64,000 nt of DNA from Dictyobacter arantiisoli (GTDB lineage: Bacteria > Chloroflexota > Ktedonobacteria > Ktedonobacterales > Ktedonobacteraceae), in the NCBI RefSeq assembly GCF_008326305.1, contig NZ_BIXY01000024.1, positions 1 to 64,000 on the forward strand, in the 5' to 3' direction. Made by a program: the position numbers and the translations under genes. A model generated the notes under the pieces. It worked only from the letters and a program-made list of their open reading frames with translations. It did no database searches and was not told where the DNA came from. This document shows, one piece after another, positions 25,462 through 36,678 of this stretch (position 1 is its first letter; the number at the start of each line of letters is the position of its first letter).

Positions 25462-26673
25462 CTATCCTTTATTGAGATCCAGTGGCAGGCTGAACCAGAA
25501 GGTTGAGCCTGCACCGGGCTGGCTGGTGACACCGAGCTGTCCCTGATGATCCCTGATAATAGCCTTGCAGATATACAGTCCCAGCCCCAGATTAACATGT
25601 GAGACACCATCCTGTGCTACCGGCATGATATCTTTAGCGCGATAGAAGCGCTCCCAGATATTTTTCTGTTCCTCTTCATTTAATCCCGGACCCTCATCCT
25701 GTACCGCGACGCATGCTGACTCGCCTTCTCTGTACAGGGATACATGAATTGGTTTCTCTAAAGGAGCATATTTCAAGGCATTGCTCAGATAATTGTTCAA
25801 TACCTGTCCAATCCGATCCGCATCCGCTCGGATGATTGCTTTCTCCTGTATATCCACCTCAAGCTTAATGCAGCGCTGTGGATTGGTCAGGCGGGCGCTC
25901 TGGACCGTATCTTGCACGATCTCTGTGAGATTGCAGATTTTCATGGTATAGCTGACACGATTGGTATGAATACGGGAGGCGTCGAGCAGATCATTGATGA
26001 GGCGGTGTTGGATCATCGTCTGTTTCTGAGCCTGCTCGAGGCTTCTATAGACTCTCTGTATGATCTGGCGGTCTGGATGCTCCTCATCTAGCAGGGCTGG
26101 AAGGTTTTTGAGTTTCCGTTTTGCCAGTTGAATATGCCCCTGCGTGCCAGTGAGCGGCGTTTTTAACTCATGGCTGATCACACTTAAATAGTTTTCAAGC
26201 TGCTGATGTGCTTCGCAGATCGTTTTTTCACGCTGAGCTGCCAGACGGAGCGCCTTTTCACGCTGGGCGAACAGGGCCGCGATCAGCAACGCGAAGCCAG
26301 CAAACGTGATGAATTGCAGCGTGACATCGAGACTATGCGCCGCGAAGAGCGAGGAGAGGTCAGAAATAAAGAAAGCATCAATCACAATTAACCCCAGGCA
26401 AAGCATGAGCAGCGCGGGCAAAAATCCCCAGAGATAGGCGACCAGTGCGATTTGTATCACTAATTGTCCACCAGGCAGAATGATATTGATTGCCATATGC
26501 TGCTCAGCCAGGACTAGCAGCACATTCAAAATAGTCAGAAGGATACAGGCAATATACCCAACCCAGGGGCGTCGCAAGAACGTGTACAGCCGTTGGCATT
26601 GTGGAAACTGTTCTGGTCTGAGACAGACTTCCTTTGCTTGCCAATTTTGTTGATAGACGCTCTTATTGTACAT
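25462..26673 (-). CDS. Membrane sensor histidine kinase
   Basis: 404 residues. Residues 25-150 have three or four membrane helices resembling the KdpD-type DUF4118 domain. A short coiled segment leads to the HisKA helix with ISHELKTPLTG (phospho-accepting His) and an HATPase domain with NALKYAP (N box), VQDEGPGL (G1) and GLGLYICKAI (G2). No response regulator is adjacent, so it is an orphan kinase. ATG 26673 has GGGAG at 7 nt; the frame is open 39 codons upstream, but without a ribosome site or conserved sequence. It converges on thrC. Confidence 0.88.
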   Translation of the reverse strand: MYNKSVYQQNWQAKEVCLRPEQFPQCQRLYTFLRRPWVGYIACILLTILNVLLVLAEQHMAINIILPGGQLVIQIALVAYLWGFLPALLMLCLGLIVIDAFFISDLSSLFAAHSLDVTLQFITFAGFALLIAALFAQREKALRLAAQREKTICEAHQQLENYLSVISHELKTPLTGTQGHIQLAKRKLKNLPALLDEEHPDRQIIQRVYRSLEQAQKQTMIQHRLINDLLDASRIHTNRVSYTMKICNLTEIVQDTVQSARLTNPQRCIKLEVDIQEKAIIRADADRIGQVLNNYLSNALKYAPLEKPIHVSLYREGESACVAVQDEGPGLNEEEQKNIWERFYRAKDIMPVAQDGVSHVNLGLGLYICKAIIRDHQGQLGVTSQPGAGSTFWFSLPLDLNKG

Positions 26674-27135
26674 AAAGATCTCCCGCCGTGTCATGATACT
26701 CGTTGATAACCAAAGATAAAAATGGAGGACTGTGCTGTGGCCGTTGGCTGCCGGTTTATTAGCGACTATTGAATCAGATCTCTGGAGCAAACTCTTACGA
26801 GTGCATAATACGCGGCAATGCGCAAATCATCTATGAGGCACTGATGGTTCGTTGTCCGTTGTATTGTTTTATTTATGTGTACGACATTATTGTATTTTGC
26901 CTATAGATGAGTGTCAACTTACAATGTCCTCACGATTAGAGGCCAGAAGGCGCTTGAGCGTAGTCGCGCACAGATTCTTGATCACATATCATCATAGTAC
27001 TATCTGGCACTATTGGCGGACCCTCCTCTCACACATAGAATGCCCATCCTTTACGGTGAGGCCCCCTGAATCGTACGAGGGAGAGAGCTCAGCCGCGAGG
27101 TGTACTGTCCCCCCGACACAGATGGAGGGGGAATG
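26674..27135. other. Intergenic region with possible repeat
   Basis: 462 bp between two minus-strand genes. It should hold the promoter of the histidine kinase. Positions 27052-27130 (CATCCTTTACGGTGAGGC, GCGAGGTGT, C-runs) weakly resemble 22031-22110. Short ORFs here have no recognisable product. Confidence 0.4.
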
Positions 27136-28269
27136 TTAGCTATGGAGGGGTTCACGTTCAGGTTGCAGGAAAAATTTCTGTATGATGGGGATGAGTATTT
27201 TGGCTTGCAAAAAGAAGGTGGCATGATTGCCTTTGAGCATAGGAACTAGCCTGCCGCGTGCCACTTTCGCGAGTAGCAATTCAGCGTCACTAAAAGGCAC
27301 ATCCTCGTCATGAGTGCCATGTACTATCAAGGTCGGGGCCACAATCTGCTCCAGAGGATACTCCTCCATGGCCGCGAAATGCTTTTGGTCGTTCTCATAG
27401 CCTGCCTTGCGTAGATGATAGATAGTTCCTGAACAGAGCATTCCCGCCATGATATGTCCAAAGGGCAAGAGACGGATTAGCGGCAGAATACAATAGAGGA
27501 AGAGATCAGACACTAATAAATATTCGGTGAGGCGAGCGAGGTGCTGTTGCCAGAATGGCTGTGCTTGCAGGGTTTCTTGTGGGCAATAGCGTCGCACAAT
27601 CGCGCCAATCATCACCAGATGGCTACAGCGTTCGGGATAGCGTAAGGCAAACTGGAGTGCTGAAGGGCCGCCGCCCGAAAAACCAATCATACCTGCCTGT
27701 TCGATTCCCAATGCATCCAGCAAGGCCGCATAGAGATCCGCCTGTTCCTCAGGAGAGGCACCTGAAGTCAGGGGCGTACGCAAATAGCCGGGACGTGAAG
27801 GCGAGATCAGCATACATTTGCTGGTATCGAAAAATTGGGAAAACGCGCATCCCTGATCATACCCGCCGGGAGTACCATGTGCATACAGGATAGCTGGCCC
27901 CTGGCCCACAACCTGATACTCAACCAGGCCAACCGCTGTTTCAATTATCCTGCCATCCTGCTCGATACGCTGTTGCTCTCCACGCTGCCAGACACGGAAT
28001 GACTGCCTGGTTCCCAGAAATGCGCTTGTCAGCAATGTCAGACTACCGGACAAGCAGAACAGACGCCAGATTTTAGGCAGAATATCTGCTACGCTCATCT
28101 GCTTTACCGTATCAGTGGATGACTGTATTTGCGGAGCCTTTGCAGTGGGCACAAAAAAACGTTTGGGCACAGTTATCAGGTCCTTTGTTGTTTTGTTATA
28201 GAAGTTCATTAGAGGGCTGATCATCCTGCCATTATCCCTACATGGCACATGCAGGTAGCAAAACTGCAT
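27136..28269 (-). CDS. Alpha/beta hydrolase
   Basis: Up to 377 residues. A hydrophobic N-terminal helix (about 74-92) suggests a membrane anchor. The catalytic fold follows: GFSGGGPSALQFAL has the nucleophile Ser in the elbow, HGTHDEDVPF the acid and GNHATFF the His; HGTPGGYDQG is the oxyanion-hole loop. The substrate is unknown; esterases, haloperoxidase-like enzymes and lipases share these motifs. The start is uncertain: 28269 lacks a ribosome site, and ATG codons 16 and 21 residues later are also possible. Confidence 0.82.
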   Translation of the reverse strand: MQFCYLHVPCRDNGRMISPLMNFYNKTTKDLITVPKRFFVPTAKAPQIQSSTDTVKQMSVADILPKIWRLFCLSGSLTLLTSAFLGTRQSFRVWQRGEQQRIEQDGRIIETAVGLVEYQVVGQGPAILYAHGTPGGYDQGCAFSQFFDTSKCMLISPSRPGYLRTPLTSGASPEEQADLYAALLDALGIEQAGMIGFSGGGPSALQFALRYPERCSHLVMIGAIVRRYCPQETLQAQPFWQQHLARLTEYLLVSDLFLYCILPLIRLLPFGHIMAGMLCSGTIYHLRKAGYENDQKHFAAMEEYPLEQIVAPTLIVHGTHDEDVPFSDAELLLAKVARGRLVPMLKGNHATFFLQAKILIPIIQKFFLQPEREPLHS

Positions 28270-28344
28270 AAAATGAGATCAGGCATTGAGAATACTGTAC
28301 CAGAGCCTTTTCTGATTGGCAATAATCTTCGTCTTGTATAGCCC

Positions 28345-28523
28345 GGTTGGGCGGGTAGCATATTTGTTTTCGCACCTGCGGTGCTCAAACAGATTTTTAT
28401 TATGTGATGTAGAAAAGGTTCTTCGAACCTTTTCTACATCACATAATAAAAAGGGCGCAGGCGCGTGCGCGCCTGCCAGCCAGGGAGCAGCAAGATCCCG
28501 CTGGTATTGGGAGGCTGGCACTC
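28345..28523 (-). repeat. Palindromic modular repeat, copy C (inverted)
   Basis: On the minus strand it has the same order as copy B: GCGGGATCTTGCTG block, GCAGGCGCG palindrome, long hairpin, GCACC-N3-GGTGC stem, GCGAAAAC. The 28-bp arms (28394-28421, 28425-28452) are identical to those at 4728-4786. The 3-nt loop reads TTC on the plus strand in both copies although the flanks are inverted, so the hairpin is flipped relative to its flanks. Terminal GTGTTTGATTCCCA repeats are missing. Confidence 0.82.
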
Positions 28524-28533
28524 TCTGAGAGCT

Positions 28534-29493
28534 TCAGGATTGGGTGTTCAGGAAGTGGATAAGTTCGTCGCGTGTCGGTGGATTGGCTCCTGTACGGGTA
28601 CAATTGATGGCGGCAGCGGCGGCTGCGAAGCGTAAGATAGAGGTTAACTCGTCCTGCTGTAGTTCTGTCAGGGCATCATGGGTCACAAGATTACGATCCG
28701 CCAACTGCGTTAATAAGCCAGCGCAAAATGTATCACCCGCGCCAACCGTATCCTTGACCGGGACCGCGAAACCAGGGACGTGAAACAGCTCGCCACCTTG
28801 CTTGATTGCTGAAGACCCCTGTGCTCCTCTGGTAACGACTACCAGGGCAGGGCCCTGTTGCAGCAAGGACTGCAGCGCGTCCTCTAGCGAACGATTGGGG
28901 AGTAGCCAGGAGAGATCCTCATCGCTCAATTTCAAGACATCGGTCAATGAGATCAAATGCTGGAGTAGCGCACGATAGGCCGGTTCATCCTTGACCAGTG
29001 GCGGGCGGAGATTAGGATCGAGCGATAGCAAGGCCTTGCCTTTGAGTTGCTCAAACGTGGCGCGAATCGTGGCTGGAGTCGAGCCGCGTAAGAGGCTAAT
29101 ACAGCCGATATGCAGGATGCGTGTCTCTTCAAATAAAGCGGCAGGCACATCAGCGGGTGTCAGCAATGCATCAGCCGTCCCCTCGCCATAGAAGGTAAAG
29201 GCTGGATGGCCGTTTTCCGTTGCCACAAAGGCCAGCGTACTCAAGCCTTCAACCGTCGTCAAATAGCGTGTATCAATCTTATTTTGCTCTATATAGGAGC
29301 GTAGAAAGTGTCCGAAATAATCATCGGCCATCTTGCAAGCAAAGGCTGAAGCCTGGCCCAATCGCGCCACACCGACCGCCACATTTAAATGCGAGCCAGC
29401 GGGAAACATCTGGAAGCCAGGAATCCCAGCATTCTCAGGCAACGGCAAAAAATCAATCAAGCACTCGCCCATACAAGTAATAAAAGTACGCAC
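28534..29493 (-). CDS. PfkB-family carbohydrate kinase
   Basis: About 320 residues of the ribokinase fold; phosphorylates a sugar, most likely fructose or a keto-acid sugar. CMGECLIDFLP is the N-terminal strand, AGSHLNVAVGVARLG the first PfkB signature and DTVGAGDTFCAGLL the second, with the catalytic Asp. The frame has no ATG at its 5' end. I chose GTG 29493, 9 nt after AGGA; TTG 29502 and GTG 29499 are alternatives too close to it. Alone, with repeat copy C beyond its stop. Confidence 0.88.
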   Translation of the reverse strand: MRTFITCMGECLIDFLPLPENAGIPGFQMFPAGSHLNVAVGVARLGQASAFACKMADDYFGHFLRSYIEQNKIDTRYLTTVEGLSTLAFVATENGHPAFTFYGEGTADALLTPADVPAALFEETRILHIGCISLLRGSTPATIRATFEQLKGKALLSLDPNLRPPLVKDEPAYRALLQHLISLTDVLKLSDEDLSWLLPNRSLEDALQSLLQQGPALVVVTRGAQGSSAIKQGGELFHVPGFAVPVKDTVGAGDTFCAGLLTQLADRNLVTHDALTELQQDELTSILRFAAAAAAINCTRTGANPPTRDELIHFLNTQS

Positions 29494-29640
29494 CTTCACC
29501 AATCCTTTTCTGTTCTATGCTTCCAGATGAGGCCAGAGCCAGCTTGAACCATCCTGTAAGGTCCCATTACTTCCACTACTATATCGCATCGCGAAGAGAT
29601 CGCCAACCTTGCACAGGTCAGAGCGTGGGTATGTCAGTGT

Positions 29641-31107
29641 TTATGACGTAGCGAGTTCCTGAATGATATGGATAAGTTCGCGTTGGGCGTGGGCAACATC
29701 GCCAGCAAAAATTACTCCTAATGGATTTTTTGGCATGCGGCAAATGATCCTGGTGCCATGATATTTCAATTTCTCATCTGCTTCGGCGATGCGATCACGC
29801 AGGCGGCGTGGATCAACTGTCGCGGGTAATTCATATTTGTCGAAGGCCTGTAGTTCTCTTTGAATGGTTGCTCGCATGGTATTAATCGTGGGTATTTCTC
29901 GGTTGGCACCCAGTATGCTCATAATGGCATCGGTATAATTGGTCCAGCGGGGATTGCATTCGGCGATATAGAGCGTGGCTTTTTGACCGCGTTGCTTCAG
30001 TAACTCCTCTTCCAGTGGGCCAGGTAGCATGATATCGATATTGGCGAGACCACACAGGCTGTTGAATTCAACCTGGCACTTGCGAGCGGTCAGGCGGAGC
30101 AGTTGTTCAAAGCAGGCAATGGTCTGATCCTCATATTCCTGCCGTAGTTGCGCGATCAGCGCGTTTTGGGGCTGATAGGTGGTGGTACCGACGCAGGCTT
30201 TACTGCCCTCTTTTTGGATCTGCCCATTCCAGCGTAAAGACGCGATTTGTCCCTGCATGATTACCATTGACATGCCCGGCGAATCGGCGAACTCAATATA
30301 GCGGCTCAGCACGATACGTGTCTCTTTGCTGATATCCATCGTTGCCAGGAGGTGTTGTTGGGCAGCCGCCAGGGCGGCAGGCCACCTCATATAGTCACTC
30401 GTCAGGCTGACATCCCCGTTGGGGACGAGGGTGATGACGGCTCCACGTTGATAGAGCAAGCAGCAACCGTAATTGCCATCGGACTCGGCGGCGCGCAGCA
30501 TGATGCCCAGTGGATACTGTGTCAGGTTGGTCTCTCTGTATAGTTCTGCGATTTCTTTTAAAAAGTCGCTTGCTTGTTGGATAAGATTTGTGATCGGGGC
30601 AATACGATAATCAGGCGCCTGAAAGTCTGGTAGAGCATAATCATCGAGCAGGCAATAAAAGTCGGCTTTGTTCTTGAGAATGGATACCATCTGGCCGGGC
30701 AGTCCCCAGCTTTCCGCAGGTAGCATCTGCTGCAGCCAGCTCTCATCTTCGGGTACATTGATGTAGGGAACGATCAGCGCGGCCTGCTCTAGTGACAGGT
30801 CCTGTTGATCTCGGATGAGTTCCTCGATTGTCGCGGCCTGCATCTGCTTGCCGAAGAGCTGGCTCTGATAGGCGATCTGCTCCTGAGCAGCGGGTGTATG
30901 TTCTGTTACCAGCAGCCGTACATGGTCACATTGCCAGGGAATATGCCCACAGCGTTCGCCGTAATGCGCCTTGATCTTCAGGATTATCTCTGGATTGGAG
31001 GCACGCAAGACGCCGCTGCCAATATTGTGAAAGGCGATGCCAAGCTGTCGCGGCAAGGCTGTAGCGAATAACGACGTATCGTTGATCTGTACGCTCAACT
31101 GTTCCAT
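29641..31107 (-). CDS. ATP-grasp-like ligase, function unknown
   Basis: 488 residues, not confidently recognised. The central and C-terminal parts look like an ATP-grasp fold: LCGLANIDIML followed by YIAECNPRWTNYTDAI resembles the final metal-binding E-x-NPR motif. The N-terminal 130 residues may be a pre-ATP-grasp domain (CDHVRLLVTEHTPAAQ). Such proteins join an acid to an amine, as in peptide ligases of natural-product pathways. ATG 31107 has GGGGA upstream. It is divergent from the MFS exporter gene, which hints at a shared export or biosynthesis role, but this is inference. Confidence 0.5.
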   Translation of the reverse strand: MEQLSVQINDTSLFATALPRQLGIAFHNIGSGVLRASNPEIILKIKAHYGERCGHIPWQCDHVRLLVTEHTPAAQEQIAYQSQLFGKQMQAATIEELIRDQQDLSLEQAALIVPYINVPEDESWLQQMLPAESWGLPGQMVSILKNKADFYCLLDDYALPDFQAPDYRIAPITNLIQQASDFLKEIAELYRETNLTQYPLGIMLRAAESDGNYGCCLLYQRGAVITLVPNGDVSLTSDYMRWPAALAAAQQHLLATMDISKETRIVLSRYIEFADSPGMSMVIMQGQIASLRWNGQIQKEGSKACVGTTTYQPQNALIAQLRQEYEDQTIACFEQLLRLTARKCQVEFNSLCGLANIDIMLPGPLEEELLKQRGQKATLYIAECNPRWTNYTDAIMSILGANREIPTINTMRATIQRELQAFDKYELPATVDPRRLRDRIAEADEKLKYHGTRIICRMPKNPLGVIFAGDVAHAQRELIHIIQELATS

Positions 31108-31294
31108 ATGTGCTCATCCCCTACACTCGGCAAAAATCCCTTGTTGGTAGAGACAATAAATATGCTTATCGTACAATATCCAGATTTTTGATGTCCAGCC
31201 CAGCCCGCCCGTGTCTATCATTTCTTCCTGTGCATTATGGCATTACATGTGTAGATAGTTCAAGAGAGGTGAGAAAGAAGTCCCTCGCTTAATG

Positions 31295-31374
31295 TAACCT
31301 CACGGTGAAGATCTCACCTTCACCGTGAGGTTATATCCCGCAACGAAGACCTCACGGTGAAGGTGAGGTCTTTT
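31295..31374 (+). promoter_or_regulatory. Attenuator-like leader with competing hairpins
   Basis: Segment 1 (31295-31310) pairs with segment 2 (31318-31333), 16 bp perfect. Segment 3 (AGACCTCAC, 31347-31355) pairs with segment 4 (GTGAGGTCT, 31363-31371), followed by TTTT, an intrinsic terminator shape. ACCTTCACCGTGAGGT in segment 2 is also the exact complement of ACCTCACGGTGAAGGT across segments 3-4, so a 2:3 pairing would prevent the terminator. It lies 165 bp before the MFS start. Confidence 0.6.
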
Positions 31375-31535
31375 GTTACATGAAAGGGATGTTGAACGTG
31401 AATAAAGGTGTCGACGGTAATCAATATACGTCGTATTCTTTTTTCTACACAATGTTCACTTTTTATATCATTGTATCGCAGGATGAGTCGCGTTACCTGG
31501 CAGGGAGGTCGCCTTAATTATAAGGAGATCATGCT

Positions 31536-33305
31536 ATGGGTAAGCAAAATTTTCAATCTGATCGTGATGCTATTTCTTCAACTGGCGCTGTCTCTTTAAA
31601 CACATCCCCTTACGATTATTCTCAGCGTACGAAATTATTGACGATGCTGGGTGTGTTACTGGTGATGTTCCTCTCTTCACTGGATTCTACTATCGTTTCA
31701 ACGGCGATGCCGAGTATTATCGCTGACCTGCATGGCTTCGATCGCTATACCTGGGCCTCAACTGCCTATTTGTTGACATCGACGGTAACGGTGCCCATTT
31801 ATGGCAAGCTTTCTGATCAGCTTGGGCGCAAGCCAGTTTTTATCTTTGGCTTGATCTTATTCCTGCTGGGTTCGGCATTGTCAGGCTTTTCGCAATCCAT
31901 GGATCAGTTGATAGGCTTTCGGGCTTTCCAGGGCATTGGTGCGGGCGCATTGCTTTCGCTGGCCATCGCGATTGTTGGTGATCTCTTTACGCCGCGTGAA
32001 CGTGGCAAGTGGCAGGGGGCGACCGGTTCCGTGTTTGGTATCTCGGCCATTGTTGGCCCGCTTGTAGGTGGCTGGCTAACACAATATGTTTCCTGGCATT
32101 GGGTCTTTTATGTCAATCTGCCAATTGGCCTGATTGCTTTGCTGGTGCTGATCTTTGTGATGCCGCCGATTGCCGCCAGTAGTAGGCGTACCACGATTGA
32201 TTATCTGGGCGCGCTCCTCCTGATCCTTGGCTTTGTCCCGCTCTTACTGGCCTTTTCGCTGGGTGGTTCTGATTTTGCCTGGCTCTCGCCGCAAATTATC
32301 GCTATGCTAGCCTTTGCGGTAATTTTCTTGCTCGGTTTTGTCTGGTATGAGGCGCGTCTATCCAGCCGTGCTGGCGAGCCAATTCTCGATCCCGTGTTGT
32401 TTAAGAATCGCATCTTTTCCATCTCTACCGTGATCACGATGGTGACAAATATGGCGCTCTATGGCAGTGTTTTCTTTGTCCCGCTCTATATGCAGGGCGT
32501 GCTGGGACTGACTGCGACGGGTAGTGGCGCGACCCTGACTCCTTTAATGCTGGCCTCGGTCTGTACCAGCATTTTGGCGGGCCAACTTGTCTCGCGTAGC
32601 GGGCGTTACAAATGGGCGGTAATTAGCGGCGCAATCCTGGCGCTGCTTGGTCAGGGACTCCTGGTCTTGCTCAACATCCATTCATCCAGCCAACAGGTTT
32701 TTGTAGCTATGATCGTGCTGGGGCTCGGGTTAGGTTCCAGTATGTCCCTCTACTCGTTGATTGTGCAGAATGCGCTGCCTACGCGGATCGGACAGGCGTC
32801 TGCGGCCCTGATCTTTTTCCGCTCGATTGGTGGCACATTGGCATTGGGCTTGATGGGCTCGGTTTTAAATGCTACCTATCTGCCATCTTTTTCGCAGCAT
32901 ATCCCCGCCGCTGCTCGTACGGTATTACCCGCTAATCTGGCTCCCTTCAATAATCCAGAGGTATTACTATCAACAGATGCGTTGTCGAAGGCGGAAGGAC
33001 TGTTTGCGAGTCAGGGACCACAGGGTCAGGACCTCTTTAATCAGATCATTACGGCCGTAAAAGGGGGTTTAATCCAGGGTATTCACAATGGATTTATGAT
33101 CAGCCTGATCCTGCTCATCGTTGGTCTGGTACTGGTTTTCTGGTTGCCTGAGATCCCTTTGTGGGGGGAGCACGCCAGGCTGTTGAAAGAGGTTTCGCCC
33201 ATGAATGATGCTACATCTGATCTGTCCTCAACGCGTTCATCCTTTATCAAACAACGGGATGGATCTTCTCAGCAGGAGAACCGGGAGAATTTCAATGCGG
33301 GATGA
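31536..33305 (+). CDS. MFS drug/H+ antiporter, DHA2 (EmrB/QacA) family
   Basis: 589 residues with about 14 membrane helices, the DHA2 topology. SLDSTIVSTAMPSI in helix 1 is the DHA2 motif D1-type sequence, GKLSDQLGRKPVF is motif A, and RAFQGIGAGALL is motif B. It exports lipophilic compounds across the inner membrane by proton exchange. ATG 31536 has AAGGAG at 8 nt. The C-terminal 50 residues are polar and overlap the next gene by 11 nt. An attenuator-like leader lies upstream, so expression may be inducible. Confidence 0.92.
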   Translation: MGKQNFQSDRDAISSTGAVSLNTSPYDYSQRTKLLTMLGVLLVMFLSSLDSTIVSTAMPSIIADLHGFDRYTWASTAYLLTSTVTVPIYGKLSDQLGRKPVFIFGLILFLLGSALSGFSQSMDQLIGFRAFQGIGAGALLSLAIAIVGDLFTPRERGKWQGATGSVFGISAIVGPLVGGWLTQYVSWHWVFYVNLPIGLIALLVLIFVMPPIAASSRRTTIDYLGALLLILGFVPLLLAFSLGGSDFAWLSPQIIAMLAFAVIFLLGFVWYEARLSSRAGEPILDPVLFKNRIFSISTVITMVTNMALYGSVFFVPLYMQGVLGLTATGSGATLTPLMLASVCTSILAGQLVSRSGRYKWAVISGAILALLGQGLLVLLNIHSSSQQVFVAMIVLGLGLGSSMSLYSLIVQNALPTRIGQASAALIFFRSIGGTLALGLMGSVLNATYLPSFSQHIPAAARTVLPANLAPFNNPEVLLSTDALSKAEGLFASQGPQGQDLFNQIITAVKGGLIQGIHNGFMISLILLIVGLVLVFWLPEIPLWGEHARLLKEVSPMNDATSDLSSTRSSFIKQRDGSSQQENRENFNAG

Positions 33306-34038
33306 TCACCTACAATTGGTGGCGCAGATGAAGGCGGTAACTGTGTCGCGTGAATATGGGAGTGGTGGTGGTGAGATCGCGGCACGTCTGGCGCAACGAC
33401 TAAACTGGACGCTCTTTGATCATGCGGTTGTGCAGCAGGTAGCTCACAAGCTTGGTATCAGCCTGTCCGAGGCGGAGGAGCATGATGAAAATGAGGAGAG
33501 TCTGGGTGATGCGTTACTGCGAGCCTGCCAGTTGATTCAACCAACCATGTCGGCGACGATACCAGGCATTCCGCAGGGTATGGATGACAAGATCTATCGT
33601 ACCGCTTTCAGGCAGGTGATCGCCGCAGCTTTTGCTGCCGGCCATGTTGTGATTGTGGGACGTGGAGCACAGTTCTTGTTGGCCTCCCAGCGCGATGTAC
33701 TGCATGTCCGTATTATCTGTCCGTTCGAGCAGCGTGTGATCTATGTCATGCGCCGCGAACAACTTTCCCGCAGTGATGCTGTGGATCGCATTCATTATAT
33801 CGAGCAAGGGCGCAAGCGTGCTGTGCAACATCAATATCATCAAGACCTCAGTAATCCTTTGCTGTATGATTTCACCGTCAATACCCATGTTCTGACGCTG
33901 GAGCGTGCGGTTGATCTTCTCCAATTCGCACTGTTGAGCAAGGCTGAACGCCTGTCAGTACCAGACGACCAGCTTGGACCGGGGATGAATGTCACTCCTT
34001 ATCTCCAGGAATTGAAAGATTTCCCTTTCCCGCCATAG
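33295..34038 (+). CDS. Cytidylate kinase-like family protein
   Basis: 247 residues of the Cytidylate_kin2 family. Instead of a classical P-loop it has TVSREYGSGGGEIAARLA near the N-terminus, as expected in this group. VVIVGRGAQFLL and the Arg-rich segment YVMRREQLSRSDAVDRI (lid) follow. Nucleotide or another phosphotransfer substrate is uncertain. ATG 33295 has GGGAG at 7 nt and overlaps the MFS stop by 11 nt, so translation is probably coupled. Its stop is 22 bp from the convergent kinase gene. Confidence 0.82.
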   Translation: MRDDHLQLVAQMKAVTVSREYGSGGGEIAARLAQRLNWTLFDHAVVQQVAHKLGISLSEAEEHDENEESLGDALLRACQLIQPTMSATIPGIPQGMDDKIYRTAFRQVIAAAFAAGHVVIVGRGAQFLLASQRDVLHVRIICPFEQRVIYVMRREQLSRSDAVDRIHYIEQGRKRAVQHQYHQDLSNPLLYDFTVNTHVLTLERAVDLLQFALLSKAERLSVPDDQLGPGMNVTPYLQELKDFPFPP

Positions 34039-34060
34039 TCGCCAACTGACATGCTCAGTT

Positions 34061-36469
<2,409 letters not shown>

Positions 36470-36678
36470 GGGACATTCCTCATTCTGTGCAAATACGAAA
36501 TGTTCAAAACCTCATAGCAATGCAATACGCTATTTCATATTACACGTTCATGCTAGAGATGTCAAAGGGCAAAATGACCTATATTAGGATGTGAAACACG
36601 TGTTGCGCACAGGATAAACGCCCAGGGCTATCTTTTTTGGTGTTCGCCTTTGGCATGTGTTTGAAGCAAATGAGCGCG

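Noticed and set aside
31295-31374. Known riboswitch upstream of the exporter
   Set aside because: The hairpins do not match any riboswitch class I recognise; only the competing-stem layout is supported.
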